Source of the DNA: Elusimicrobiota bacterium
GTDB lineage: Bacteria > Elusimicrobiota > Elusimicrobia > Elusimicrobiales > UBA9959
Length of the DNA: 54,189 bases
Assembly: GCA_012517285.1 (NCBI GenBank)
Contig: JAAYVG010000032.1
Coordinates: 1 to 54,189, forward strand
Reading direction: 5' to 3'
The translations under genes were made by a program, and so were the position numbers. Under the pieces are notes generated by a model. That model was not told the DNA's origin, searched no databases, and saw only the letters and a program-made list of their open reading frames with translations. This document shows positions 43,514 through 52,160 of the stretch, piece after piece; the first letter of the stretch is position 1, and the number at the start of each line of letters is the position of its first letter.

Positions 43514-45994
43514 ATGAATCCTATGACATTAGAAAAAATTTTTTTGACGCCTAACCAAGAAAAGGTTATAAAGGATAAATATCTTAGAGGTGATAAATCT
43601 GTTGAGGAACTTTTTAACAGAGTTTCTTTTAATATTGCTCTTGCAGAGATAATATTTTCAAAGAAGGCTTGTGAATATGGGATATTTGATGATGTTAATC
43701 ACGAGATAGTAAAATACAATTACAACGGGACTGAGTCAGCTCTGCTTTTGCTGCACAAAAATCTTTTTGAGTCTTCAAAGAGGGAAGAAAACTTTCAGAA
43801 ATTTATCAAAAATATAATAAAAGTTTATGAAACAAACCCTCAGGCAAAAACTCTTGTGGATAACTGGACTGATGAGTTTTACAGTATGATATCAAGGTTT
43901 GAGTTTTTGCCAAACTCTCCAACACTTATGAATGCCGGAAGAGATCTCCAGCAGCTCTCCGCATGCTATGTCATTCCTGTTGATGACTCTATGGAGGGGA
44001 TATCAAAGGCACTCTCTGCTCAGAGCATGATACAGAAATCGGGTGGTGGAACAGGATTTTCTTTTGGCAGGCTCAGACCGAAGGGGGATCTTGTTAAAAA
44101 AACGAATGGTGTTGCATCAGGTGCTTTGTCGTTTATGCAGCTCTTTGATAAGATGACCGATGTCGTAAAACAGGGCGGTACAAGAAGGGGTGCTAATATG
44201 GGAATCCTTCCTTACTGGCATCCTGAAATAGAGGATTTTATAACCCTTAAATCAAAGCCTGGGGTTATGGAAAATTTTAATCTTTCAGTAGCAATAGATG
44301 ATAAATTTATGAAAGCAGTTGAAGAAAATCAGGATATTGACCTTTTAAATCCACGAACAAAGGAGCCTGTTTCAAAGATAAATGCAAAGAAACTTTTTAA
44401 TAAAATAGTTGATTCTGCATGGGCAACAGGAGATCCTGGAATAATATTTATAGACAGGGTCAATAGTACAAACTCTAACCCAACCCCGCATATAGGAGAG
44501 ATAGAAGCAACAAATCCCTGTGGGGAACAGCCACTTTTAGGTTGGGAGGCATGCAATCTCGGTTCAATAAATCTTTCAAGGTTTGTTACCGGAGAGATCA
44601 CAAAGGGAAGGATGGACTGGGAGAGGCTCGGTAAGGCTGTCAGCGTTGCTGTGAGGTTCCTTGACAATGTGATAGAGATAAACAATTATCCATTGCCTGA
44701 GATTGAAAATATGGCAAAATCAAACAGAAAAATAGGGCTTGGAGTTATGGGCTGGGCTGAGACATGTGTAAGACTCGGCGTAAGATATGACTCTGATGAG
44801 GGAATAAAGAAAGCCCGTGAAGTTATGAAGTTTGTGCAGGAAAAAGCATTTGAATCATCTGAAAAATTAGCTGAGGAGAGAGGATGCTTTTTTAACTGGA
44901 AGGGTTCAATATATGATAGTGGTTCAAAGTATTTCAGGGGTAAGTCAGGGTTTATAAGAAATGCTTCAAGAACAACAATAGCTCCAACAGGAACCATATC
45001 AATAGCTGCAGGGCTTCAGGGAAGTGGTATAGAACCATTTTTTGCTGTTGTTTACACTAGGTATACTGCTAAGGCTCTTGAAGCCATGAAGAATGGGAAG
45101 GTTCCTGATTCAAAGGATTCATTCTATGAGGTAAATCCACTCTTTAAGGAGATAGCAGAGGAAAATAATTATTTTGGTCTTACAAAGGAGTCTCTGTGGA
45201 AAAAGATTGATGAAAACCATAAAGCTGTTAGGGGAATAGCTGAGATACCTAAAAAGATACAGGATCTATTTCCTACTGCTCACGATATAAGCTATGAGTA
45301 TCATATAAAAACTCAGGCAGCTTTTCAGGAATACATAGACAATGCTGTGTCAAAAACAATAAATCTTTCTAACTCCGCAAAACCTGAGGATATAAAAAAT
45401 TCTTATCTTCTTTCTTATAAATTAGGCTGCAAGGGAATAACGGTTTACAGGGATGGCTGTAAGGAATTTCAGGTTTTAAATATAAGCTCAAAGGAAAAGA
45501 CAAAGAAAAAGAAACAGACATACGGTGCACTCTCTGAATACTATGAGATACAGACTGGTTATGGCCCGCTTCATATACATATAAATTTTACTGAGGAAAA
45601 TGGGCCGTTTCAGATCTTTACCAACCTGCCACCCCTTGGCACAGAGCTTAGTGGACTTACTGCACTTGTTGGGATACTTCTTTCAAAGTATCTTGAAAAT
45701 GGAGGGGATCCTGTAAGAATACTAAAACATCTCAACTCAATAAAGGGTGATAAGCCTTTTGGGTTTGGTGAAAACAGGGTTAACTCAATCCCCCATGCTA
45801 TAGCTATTGCTTTAAGGGATCACCTTAAAAAAAGAAAAATGATTCCTGAAAGTGGAACTGATACAAACAAGCTTCAGCTCTGGGATGCAACAAAGACTCA
45901 GTACTGTCCAAAGTGTTATTCATCAAACATAAGTTTTGAAAGTGGATGTTCAGGCCCGACCTGTCATGATTGTGGATATTCTGAATGTTCCTGA
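43514..45994 (+). CDS. nrdJ: Adenosylcobalamin-dependent (class II) ribonucleotide reductase
   Basis: NrdJ makes deoxyribonucleotides with or without oxygen using coenzyme B12. The 826 residues contain the reductase core: NSPTLMNAGRDLQQLSACYV (first active-site Cys), GGGTGFSFGRLRPKGD, RRGANMGIL, FNLSVAI, the ATNPCGEQPLLGWEACNLGS loop (Asn, radical Cys and Glu near 333-336), and APTGTISIAAG. The C-terminal part has TIYRDGCK-like TVYRDGCK and a cysteine cluster (CPKCYSS, CSGPTCHDCGYSEC) that donates reducing equivalents or binds zinc. AAAGG precedes the ATG. No nrdA/nrdB/nrdD genes are in the window. Confidence 0.96.
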   Translation: MNPMTLEKIFLTPNQEKVIKDKYLRGDKSVEELFNRVSFNIALAEIIFSKKACEYGIFDDVNHEIVKYNYNGTESALLLLHKNLFESSKREENFQKFIKNIIKVYETNPQAKTLVDNWTDEFYSMISRFEFLPNSPTLMNAGRDLQQLSACYVIPVDDSMEGISKALSAQSMIQKSGGGTGFSFGRLRPKGDLVKKTNGVASGALSFMQLFDKMTDVVKQGGTRRGANMGILPYWHPEIEDFITLKSKPGVMENFNLSVAIDDKFMKAVEENQDIDLLNPRTKEPVSKINAKKLFNKIVDSAWATGDPGIIFIDRVNSTNSNPTPHIGEIEATNPCGEQPLLGWEACNLGSINLSRFVTGEITKGRMDWERLGKAVSVAVRFLDNVIEINNYPLPEIENMAKSNRKIGLGVMGWAETCVRLGVRYDSDEGIKKAREVMKFVQEKAFESSEKLAEERGCFFNWKGSIYDSGSKYFRGKSGFIRNASRTTIAPTGTISIAAGLQGSGIEPFFAVVYTRYTAKALEAMKNGKVPDSKDSFYEVNPLFKEIAEENNYFGLTKESLWKKIDENHKAVRGIAEIPKKIQDLFPTAHDISYEYHIKTQAAFQEYIDNAVSKTINLSNSAKPEDIKNSYLLSYKLGCKGITVYRDGCKEFQVLNISSKEKTKKKKQTYGALSEYYEIQTGYGPLHIHINFTEENGPFQIFTNLPPLGTELSGLTALVGILLSKYLENGGDPVRILKHLNSIKGDKPFGFGENRVNSIPHAIAIALRDHLKKRKMIPESGTDTNKLQLWDATKTQYCPKCYSSNISFESGCSGPTCHDCGYSECS

Positions 45995-46000
45995 TAAATA

Positions 46001-46028
46001 TTGAAAAAAAAATTATATAATATATAAA
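46001..46028 (+). promoter_or_regulatory. Putative promoter of the rpmI operon
   Basis: TTGAAA (46001-46006), 16-bp spacer, TATAAA (46023-46028), starting just after the nrdJ stop and 38 bp before rpmI. An overlapping TATAAT at 46016-46021 is too close to the -35. Confidence 0.45.
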
Positions 46029-46066
46029 TAGTGTTTTTTTATGTTTAATGATGGTAAGGAGATTTT

Positions 46067-46270
46067 ATGCCTAAGATGAAAAACCATGCTGGTGCTAAAA
46101 AAAGAATAAAGATTACCAAGAATGGTAAGATAAAATGGAAGAGGGTTGGTTTGAAACACCTTTTAACACCGATGTCTGCCAAGAAAGGGAGAGCCTTGAA
46201 AAAAGCCAAGGTTATAGGTCCAGAGACAACAACTGCAAAACTTATTAAAACATATTTACCATACAAGTAA
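46067..46270 (+). CDS. rpmI: 50S ribosomal protein L35
   Basis: The 67-residue basic protein is a clear L35: KMKNHAGAKKRIKITKNGKIK, then GLKHLLTPMSAKKGRALKK and a short hydrophobic end. AAGGAG precedes the ATG. It is normally preceded by infC; here nrdJ lies upstream and infC is not in the window. Confidence 0.97.
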   Translation: MPKMKNHAGAKKRIKITKNGKIKWKRVGLKHLLTPMSAKKGRALKKAKVIGPETTTAKLIKTYLPYK

Positions 46271-46285
46271 ATTATCTGATAAATG

Positions 46286-46320
46286 GTTCAGAATATTCTT
46301 TAAGAAGGGAAAAGCTGAAC
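46286..46320 (+). promoter_or_regulatory. Leader hairpin between rpmI and rplT
   Basis: GTTCAG (46286-46291) and CTGAAC (46315-46320) pair around an inner TTCTT/AAGAA stem. The hairpin ends 18 bp before the rplT start. L20 represses this operon in other bacteria through structured leader RNA, so this may be such a site; only the pairing is seen directly. Confidence 0.35.
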
Positions 46321-46338
46321 TGATAAGAAGGAGTTAAT

Positions 46339-46701
46339 ATGAGAATAAAATATTCTGTAGCAAGAAATAAAAGAAAAAAGAAAATATTAAAGCTTGCAAA
46401 GGGTTATTACGGAGATAAATCAAGAAGACTTAGAATGGCTACCCAGCAGGTAAAAAAATCTTTGACAACAGCATATGTATCAAGGAAGAATAAGAAAAGA
46501 GATATGAGATCACTGTGGGTTATCAGGCTCAATGCAGCTGTGAGAGAGCATGGTATGAGCTATAGCAAATTTATGTGTGGTCTTAAAAAAGCTGATATAG
46601 AGCTTAACAGGAAAATGCTTTCTGAGATGGCCATAAAGGACCCTGCATCGTTTAAAACACTTGTAGATATAGCCAAAAAAAATATTTCTACTGCAAATTA
46701 A
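46339..46701 (+). CDS. rplT: 50S ribosomal protein L20
   Basis: The 120 residues match L20, which binds 23S rRNA early in assembly: an arginine/lysine-rich N-terminal extension (RNKRKKKILKLAKGYYGDKSRRLRMA) and a globular part with LWVIRLNAAVREHGMSYSKFM and the final ALKTLVD-like SFKTLVDIAKK. AAGGAG lies 7 bp before the ATG. It is followed after 4 bp by pheS. Confidence 0.97.
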   Translation: MRIKYSVARNKRKKKILKLAKGYYGDKSRRLRMATQQVKKSLTTAYVSRKNKKRDMRSLWVIRLNAAVREHGMSYSKFMCGLKKADIELNRKMLSEMAIKDPASFKTLVDIAKKNISTAN

Positions 46702-46705
46702 AAAA

Positions 46706-47746
46706 ATGGACAGCAATGAGTGGATTAAAAAGCTTGGCGATATAGCTGAGGCTTTTAAGTCTTTTTCAGAGAGTAATGTTGATATCACTTTTTTGGAAGA
46801 AAGGTTTGTTGGAAAAAGGGGCGAACTCACACTTCTTTTAAGAGAGTTGGGCTCATTTAAGCCAGAGGAAAAAAAGCTTCTTGGTGCTAAGGGGAATGAG
46901 CTTAAAAATAAAATTGTTTCTTTCTGTGAGTCTAAAAAAAATCTTTTTTCTGGATTTAAAGAATATCACTATGATATTGATATAACCCTTCCATCAAAAA
47001 AATACAATCAATCCAATCTTCATCCGATAACAATAACCTTGAACAGAATAATAGATATATTTCAAAAGTTAGGGTTTTCAATAGAGTGGGGGCCGCTTGT
47101 TGAAGAGGATTATTATAACTTTGAAGCACTTAATTTTTCGCCTGATCACCCAGCAAGGGATATGCAGGATACGTTTTATTTAGATTTGAAGGATGATAAA
47201 AATAAAAACTATCTTTTGAGGACACACACATCACCTGTTCAGATAAGATCAATGCTCAAATACAAACCACCGTTAAGAATAATTTCACCGGGTAAGGTTT
47301 TTAGGTCTGAGGCAATAGATTCAACACACTCATTTGTTTTTAATCAGATAGAGGGTTTTTATGTTGATAAAAACGTTTCTATGGCTGATCTCAAGTGGAC
47401 GCTTGAAAGCTTTATGAAAGATTTTTTTGGTAGTTCTGCAAAGATAAGGTTTTCTCCATCATACTTTCCATTTGTTGAACCGGGTGCTCAGGCAGAGGTC
47501 AGCTGTGTCTTCTGCGGTGGAACTGATAAAAGCTGCAGGGTATGTCATGGCTCTGGTTGGATTGAGATGTTAGGAGCAGGTGTTATGCATCCAAATGTCT
47601 TAAAAAACTGTGGATATGACCCGAATGAGTTTTCTGGTTTTGCTTTTGGTGCAGGTATTGAAAGATTTGCAATGCTTTTGTTAGGTATAGATGATCTAAG
47701 GGTTCTTTATGAAAATGATCTAAGGGTTCTGCGTCAGATTTTTTAA
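46706..47746 (+). CDS. pheS: Phenylalanine--tRNA ligase alpha subunit
   Basis: PheS is the catalytic class II subunit of PheRS. The 346 residues have an N-terminal helical arm (about 1-85), motif 1 region (HPITITLNRIIDIFQKLGFSI), motif 2 (GKVFRSEAIDSTHSFVFNQIEG), the FxPSYFPFVEPGAQ phenylalanine site and motif 3 (GFAFGAGIERFAMLLLGIDD). A CxxC...CxxC insertion (SCVFCGGTDKSCRVCHGSGW) may bind zinc. It is normally adjacent to pheT; here 103 bp of repeat DNA separate them. Confidence 0.97.
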   Translation: MDSNEWIKKLGDIAEAFKSFSESNVDITFLEERFVGKRGELTLLLRELGSFKPEEKKLLGAKGNELKNKIVSFCESKKNLFSGFKEYHYDIDITLPSKKYNQSNLHPITITLNRIIDIFQKLGFSIEWGPLVEEDYYNFEALNFSPDHPARDMQDTFYLDLKDDKNKNYLLRTHTSPVQIRSMLKYKPPLRIISPGKVFRSEAIDSTHSFVFNQIEGFYVDKNVSMADLKWTLESFMKDFFGSSAKIRFSPSYFPFVEPGAQAEVSCVFCGGTDKSCRVCHGSGWIEMLGAGVMHPNVLKNCGYDPNEFSGFAFGAGIERFAMLLLGIDDLRVLYENDLRVLRQIF

Positions 47747-47826
47747 ACAGTGATCAGTATTCAGTGATAAGTGAGCAGAAATAAGAAAAATCCTTAATTA
47801 ACTAATAACTGTCCACTGATCACTGT
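47747..47826. repeat. Inverted-repeat insertion between pheS and pheT
   Basis: ACAGTGATCAGT (47747-47758) and ACTGATCACTGT (47815-47826) are a perfect 12-bp inverted pair. Internal copies (CAGTGATAAGTGAGCAG, CTGTCCACTGATC) show microrepeat growth. It begins at the pheS stop, ends before the pheT ribosome-binding site and could fold in the mRNA. Confidence 0.65.
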
Positions 47827-47849
47827 CCACTATTTGATTGGAGGCATTA

Positions 47850-50210
47850 ATGCGAGTTTTGTATTCATGGCTTTGTGACTATCTTGATGAAAAGTTAGAT
47901 TTTAAAACTGTAACCTCAAACCTTTCAAGAATTGGGTTTTCAATAGATGATGTTAAAATTATTGGTGCAGATGTTGATGATGTATATGTGGCTGAGGTGT
48001 TGAGTGTTAAGAAACACCCCAATGCCGATAGACTATCACTCTGTGAGGTAAGCGATGGCAAGAAGATTTATAATGTTGTATGCGGTGCACCTAATGTGAG
48101 AGCAGAACAGAAGGTCCCATTTGCAGTTGTTGGGGCAAGGCTCGGTAATGAAGTACTGAAAAAGGCAAAGATAAGGGGAGTGGAATCAGAGGGGATGATA
48201 TGCTCTGAGTCTGAGTTAGGGCTTGCTGATAAATCTGATGGAATAATGGTGCTTGATGATAAACTTGAGCTTGGCAAAAGTATCAAGGAATTATTCCCTC
48301 CTGATTATTCATTTGAGCTTGAGATAACACCTAACTTAGGATACTGTCTTTCACACTACTCACTTGCTCGTGAGCTTTCAATATTTTACGGATATAAGCT
48401 AAAAGAGTTCAAGCCTTCAAAACTTTCAACACCAACAGGAAGATTTGATATAGAGATAAAAACAGATGATTGCCTAAGGTATCAGGGAATAGTCATTAAA
48501 AACATTAAAAATAAAACAACACCAACTTATATATATGACAGATTAAAAAAGATTGGACTCAATCCAAAAAACAATATGCTCATAGATGTTTCCAACTATC
48601 TTATGTTTGAGTTAGGTCAGCCAACACATTTTTTTGATCTCAGAAATATATCTGAGAAGATAGTTGTAAGAAAAGCTTTTAAGGATGAAAAAATAAAGAC
48701 ACTTGATGGAAAAGATAATGCCCTTGATGAGAATATAATGGTTATTGCTGATAGTAAAAAACCACTTGCGGTTGCTGGTGTAATGGGTGGGTATTTCAGC
48801 TCAATAAATGATGATACAAGTGATATACTTGTTGAGATAGCACATTTTGTTCCAGCCGCTGTTAGAAGATCATCAAAAATTTTGGGTATAAAAACTGATT
48901 CATCATACAGATATGAAAGGGGGGTTGATGTTAAGCTTTCAGAGCTTGCTGCTTCAAGAATATGTGAGATAATAAAAACAACAAACCAAGACTCTGAGAT
49001 CTATTCCATAACAGATGTAAAAAATTATGAGGAAAAAGAAGATATCATAGATATAGATCACTCAAGAATAAACAGAATTCTTGGTACAGCGATCTCAGAT
49101 GAAAAAATGGATGAGGTGTTAAGAAGGCTCGATGGATTATATGATGGGCATAGCTTTCATATCCCATCATACAGAGCTGATATAAAGAGTATATGGGATA
49201 TAAGTGAGGAGGTCGCAAGATATATTGGTTATGATGTTATAGAGTCAAAGACATCAATGCCGGTTTTAAAATCAAAGGATGATCCTTTCTATGAACTCAA
49301 AAAGAATATATCATCAAAATTTTCTGTTTTTGGATTCAATGAGTGTGTTAACTATGATCTTGTTTGTGAGGATGAGATAAAAAAATTAGGCTATGATATC
49401 AACGGTGTTTTAAAACTTTCAAATCCTCTCTCAAAAGAGTTTGAATACTTGAGGCCATCCATTCTTCTTTCGCTTTTAAAGAATTTGAGATATAATTCAA
49501 ATCGTGGAATAAAGAGCACTAAGATATATGAGTATGGTTCAGTATTTGGTATAGCGGAAAAGAAGCCAGTTGAAAAAAGAGTTTTATCTGCAATTCTATC
49601 CGGTAGTATTGATGAAACCATATGGTGGAAAAAACAGACTGAAGAGATTGATTTTTTCTACACCAAAAGCGTTGTTGAATATTTGCTTTCTAATTTTAGC
49701 GGGATAAGATATACTCAGGGATGCAAAGAAAAATTTATGGTTTCTGATATGTCAGCTGATATATGGCTTGGAGATAAAAAAATTGGGTTTTATGGGCTTT
49801 TAAACCCTGATATATCTGATATGTTTGATCTCAAGTCAGAGAAAATTTTTTATTTTGAGGTTTTGCTTGAAGAATTTGTCAAAAAATACAGCCTTGATTT
49901 TGCGTCACTTGTAAAAAAACCAAAAAAGGTTTCAGACCTGCAGTATGGCATAAGGGATTTGTCAATACTGGTTGACAAAAAATACAGATATGAAGATATA
50001 TATCGTGTTGTATCAAAGGCAGAGGATCTGATTGAAGTTACACTTATTGATTTCTATGACGGCAAAAACATTCCTGAGGATAAGAAAAGCTTTACATTCA
50101 GATTTGTTTTTTCATCCGAGAGTAAAACTTTTACTGATGAGGAGCTAAATATTAAAATAGAGGAGATTCTGAAGAAGCTTGAAAATAGTTTTGGTGCAAG
50201 GCTAAGATGA
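47850..50210 (+). CDS. pheT: Phenylalanine--tRNA ligase beta subunit
   Basis: PheT completes the heterotetramer and edits misacylated tRNA. The start ATG at 47850 follows GGAGG; the longer TTG frame would translate that site. The 786 residues match the family: N-terminal RVLYSWLCDYLD, the EMAP/OB-like tRNA-binding domain (about 38-150; VLSVKKHPNADRLSLCEV, VVCGAPNVRAEQKVPFA), B3/B4 editing domain (THFFDLRNI, VAGVMGGYFSS), B5 (RINRILGTAIS, HIPSYRADIKSIWDISEEVARYIGYD), and the C-terminal anticodon-binding fold (KVSDLQYGIRDLSILVDKKYRYEDIY, VTLIDFYDGKNIPEDKKSFTFRF). Confidence 0.97.
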   Translation: MRVLYSWLCDYLDEKLDFKTVTSNLSRIGFSIDDVKIIGADVDDVYVAEVLSVKKHPNADRLSLCEVSDGKKIYNVVCGAPNVRAEQKVPFAVVGARLGNEVLKKAKIRGVESEGMICSESELGLADKSDGIMVLDDKLELGKSIKELFPPDYSFELEITPNLGYCLSHYSLARELSIFYGYKLKEFKPSKLSTPTGRFDIEIKTDDCLRYQGIVIKNIKNKTTPTYIYDRLKKIGLNPKNNMLIDVSNYLMFELGQPTHFFDLRNISEKIVVRKAFKDEKIKTLDGKDNALDENIMVIADSKKPLAVAGVMGGYFSSINDDTSDILVEIAHFVPAAVRRSSKILGIKTDSSYRYERGVDVKLSELAASRICEIIKTTNQDSEIYSITDVKNYEEKEDIIDIDHSRINRILGTAISDEKMDEVLRRLDGLYDGHSFHIPSYRADIKSIWDISEEVARYIGYDVIESKTSMPVLKSKDDPFYELKKNISSKFSVFGFNECVNYDLVCEDEIKKLGYDINGVLKLSNPLSKEFEYLRPSILLSLLKNLRYNSNRGIKSTKIYEYGSVFGIAEKKPVEKRVLSAILSGSIDETIWWKKQTEEIDFFYTKSVVEYLLSNFSGIRYTQGCKEKFMVSDMSADIWLGDKKIGFYGLLNPDISDMFDLKSEKIFYFEVLLEEFVKKYSLDFASLVKKPKKVSDLQYGIRDLSILVDKKYRYEDIYRVVSKAEDLIEVTLIDFYDGKNIPEDKKSFTFRFVFSSESKTFTDEELNIKIEEILKKLENSFGARLR

Positions 50211-50247
50211 AGTTCAAGAAAGAGCTTTACCTCTGGCATAATAAGTA

Positions 50248-50624
50248 GGGGCAGTGAAAAAGTTATTCATGTAGTTATCTAATCATCGAGATGAAAACGG
50301 ATGTCAGAAGACAGATGACAGAAGTCAGATAACAGAAGACAGAAAAGCAAATTAGTTATTTAATCATCAAGATGTAAACAGATTCATCAGGATTTAAGCA
50401 GATGGAGAAAGATTAAAACGGATAAAAATCAGATGAAGACAAATATCATCAAGATGAAGACAGATAAAGTCAGGATGAAAACAGATATCAGATAAATAAG
50501 GAATTCCTTTAAAATCTGACATCTGTCTTCTGACTTCTGTCCTCTGTTCGCTATTTCGATGGGGATTTGTCGTTTTCTTCTTAACCTCAATCTTAACCTT
50601 AACCTGCAGTTTTTCAGTGGTTCC
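50248..50624. mobile_element. MITE-like element after pheT (377 bp)
   Basis: Left end GGGGCAGTGAAAAAG (50248-50262) and right end TTTTTCAGTGGTTCC (50610-50624) are inverted, with TA on both outer sides. It starts 38 bp after the pheT stop. The core carries 21-bp repeat units in reverse orientation (about 50340-50480, with GATGAAAACGGAT-type units), CAGAAGACAGA microrepeats, and a 49-bp part (50558-50606) shared with 51942-52066. No gene inside. Confidence 0.65.
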
Positions 50625-50640
50625 TAATTAAGGCTAATTT

Positions 50641-50670
50641 TTAATCTTGTGTTTTAAATTTTGTTATAAT
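50641..50670 (+). promoter_or_regulatory. Possible promoter of argF
   Basis: A consensus TATAAT (50665-50670) with a weak TTAATC (50641-50646) at 18 bp lies 88 bp before the start. No ARG-box-like palindrome was clear. Confidence 0.4.
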
Positions 50671-50757
50671 ATCCTTATGTAGTTTCATGTTAATGTAAGT
50701 GATTTAAGATTGAGCTTTAATCACTGCTCAACGACTATTATTTAAAGGGAGGAAGTT

Positions 50758-51762
50758 ATGCCAGTAAATCTTAAGAACAGGAATTTTTTAAAGGAGTTGG
50801 ATTTTACAAAGGAAGAATTATTGTTTTTAATCCAGTTAGCAAAGGATTTAAAAACTGCAAAATACGCCCGAACCGAGCAGCAGAGGATGAAGGGAAAAAA
50901 CATTGCCCTTATATTTGAAAAGACTTCAACAAGGACAAGATGTGCTTTTGAGGTTGCAGCTCATGACCAAGGTGCTTCCGTGACATATCTTGAACCATCA
51001 GGCAGTCAGTTGGGACACAAGGAAACTGCAAAGGATACTGCAAGAGTTTTAGGAAGGATGTATGACGGGATAGAATATCGCGGATTTGGACAAGAGATAG
51101 TTGAAGAACTTGCAAAATATGCTGGTGTTCCTGTTTGGAACGGACTCACAAATGAGTGGCATCCGACACAGATGCTTGCTGATGTTATGACAATGATTGA
51201 GCATTCAAGAAAACCGATTGAAGAAATCTCTTATGCTTATGTTGGTGACGCAAGATTTAATATGGGAAGGTCACTTTTAACAATAGGTTCAATATTGGGT
51301 ATGGATGTAAGAATTGGGGCTCCAAAAGATTTACAGCCTCCAGCTGATCTTATAAACACCTGTAAAAAAATAGCAGAGGATTCTGGAGCAAGGATAACAA
51401 TTACAGATGACCCTGCTAAAGCGGTTAATGGTGTCGATTACATTCACACCGATGTCTGGGTTTCTATGGGCGAGCCAAAGGAAGTCTGGGCTGAGAGAAT
51501 AAAACTTTTGATGCCATATCAGGTTAACAAGGATCTTATTAAAAAAAGTGGTAACAGTAATGTAAAATTTATGCACTGTTTGCCTTCATTTCACAATGCA
51601 GGAACAAAGGTTGGAAGGGATGTCTCTGAAAACTTTGGACTTAAGGATGGGATAGAAGTTACGGAGGATGTGTTTGAGTCAAAGGCATCAATAGTATTTG
51701 ATCAGGCTGAAAACAGAATGCACACAATAAAAGCTGTTATGGTTGCAACCATAGGCGACTGA
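50758..51762 (+). CDS. argF: Ornithine carbamoyltransferase
   Basis: The enzyme makes citrulline from ornithine and carbamoyl phosphate (arginine biosynthesis, or the reverse in the deiminase pathway; other genes of either pathway are absent here, so argF versus arcB is undecided). The 334 residues include the carbamoyl-phosphate loop STRTR (about 56-60), [15 protein letters not shown], the HPTQ motif (about 134-137), [12 protein letters not shown], and the ornithine-site HCLPSFH (about 271-277). GGGAGG precedes the ATG. The transcript is monocistronic and is followed by hairpin repeats rather than a U-tract terminator. Confidence 0.95.
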   Translation: MPVNLKNRNFLKELDFTKEELLFLIQLAKDLKTAKYARTEQQRMKGKNIALIFEKTSTRTRCAFEVAAHDQGASVTYLEPSGSQLGHKETAKDTARVLGRMYDGIEYRGFGQEIVEELAKYAGVPVWNGLTNEWHPTQMLADVMTMIEHSRKPIEEISYAYVGDARFNMGRSLLTIGSILGMDVRIGAPKDLQPPADLINTCKKIAEDSGARITITDDPAKAVNGVDYIHTDVWVSMGEPKEVWAERIKLLMPYQVNKDLIKKSGNSNVKFMHCLPSFHNAGTKVGRDVSENFGLKDGIEVTEDVFESKASIVFDQAENRMHTIKAVMVATIGD

Positions 51763-51775
51763 AACAGTGGTCAGT

Positions 51776-51810
51776 GCCTGCCCGCCGAAGCCGCTTCGGC
51801 ATAGGCAGGG
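51776..51810. repeat. GC-rich hairpin repeat (copy 2)
   Basis: GCCTGCCCGCCGAAGC, then C, then GCTTCGGCATAGGCAGGG. The inner GCCGAAGC/GCTTCGGC stem is perfect and the outer CCTGCC/GGCAGG pairs as well. It lies 14 bp after argF and could act as a 3'-end hairpin. Related copies at 28151-28290 and 28558-28591. Confidence 0.7.
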
Positions 51811-51892
51811 TCAGTGGTTAGCAAAACCAAAACAGTGGACAGAAGACAGATGGCCAATTAGTCATTTAGTTATCTAGTGATTTAGGAATAAG

Positions 51893-51925
51893 AACCCGAA
51901 GTAACCGCGTAGGTTACTTCGGGTT
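51893..51925. repeat. Perfect 14-bp hairpin
   Basis: AACCCGAAGTAACC (51893-51906) and GGTTACTTCGGGTT (51912-51925) form a perfect stem around GCGTA. No T-run follows on either strand, so it is not a standard terminator. A related 11-bp hairpin, AAAAGTAACCG/CGGTTACTTTT, is at 53534-53558. Confidence 0.6.
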
Positions 51926-51941
51926 AATGGGGTTTGGGTTA

Positions 51942-52066
51942 GATGGGGATTTGTCATTTTCTTTTTAACCTCAATCTTAACCTTATAGTTACAATGGGAA
52001 CTTTAAGTGGTTTAAATAGGAATTTTTTATTGTCCTGAATCTTTACTGTTAGGCTTTTTTAGTAAA
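51942..52066. repeat. 125-bp dispersed repeat (inverted copy of 28010-28136)
   Basis: Read on the minus strand it starts TTTACTAAAAAAGCCTAACA and ends GACAAATCCCCATCT, aligning along its length with the copy after gatB. Partial copies occur at 40699-40744 and 50558-50606. It is likely a fragment or half of the element family with CACTGAAAAAG ends. Confidence 0.7.
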
Positions 52067-52160
52067 CCATGTTTTAAAATTGTTAAATTGTAGTGTATAA
52101 AATTGTTGGCAAGTCAGGTATATAACCATTTGGTGGTGTAGAGGATGAGTTTGGGTGTCT

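Noticed and set aside
46067-46701. infC fused or hidden near rpmI
   Set aside because: The 72 bp upstream of rpmI hold only a promoter and Shine-Dalgarno, and no IF3 motif appears in nrdJ.
51893-51925. Terminator for argF
   Set aside because: The stem is strong, but no T-run follows on either strand and related hairpins occur away from gene ends.
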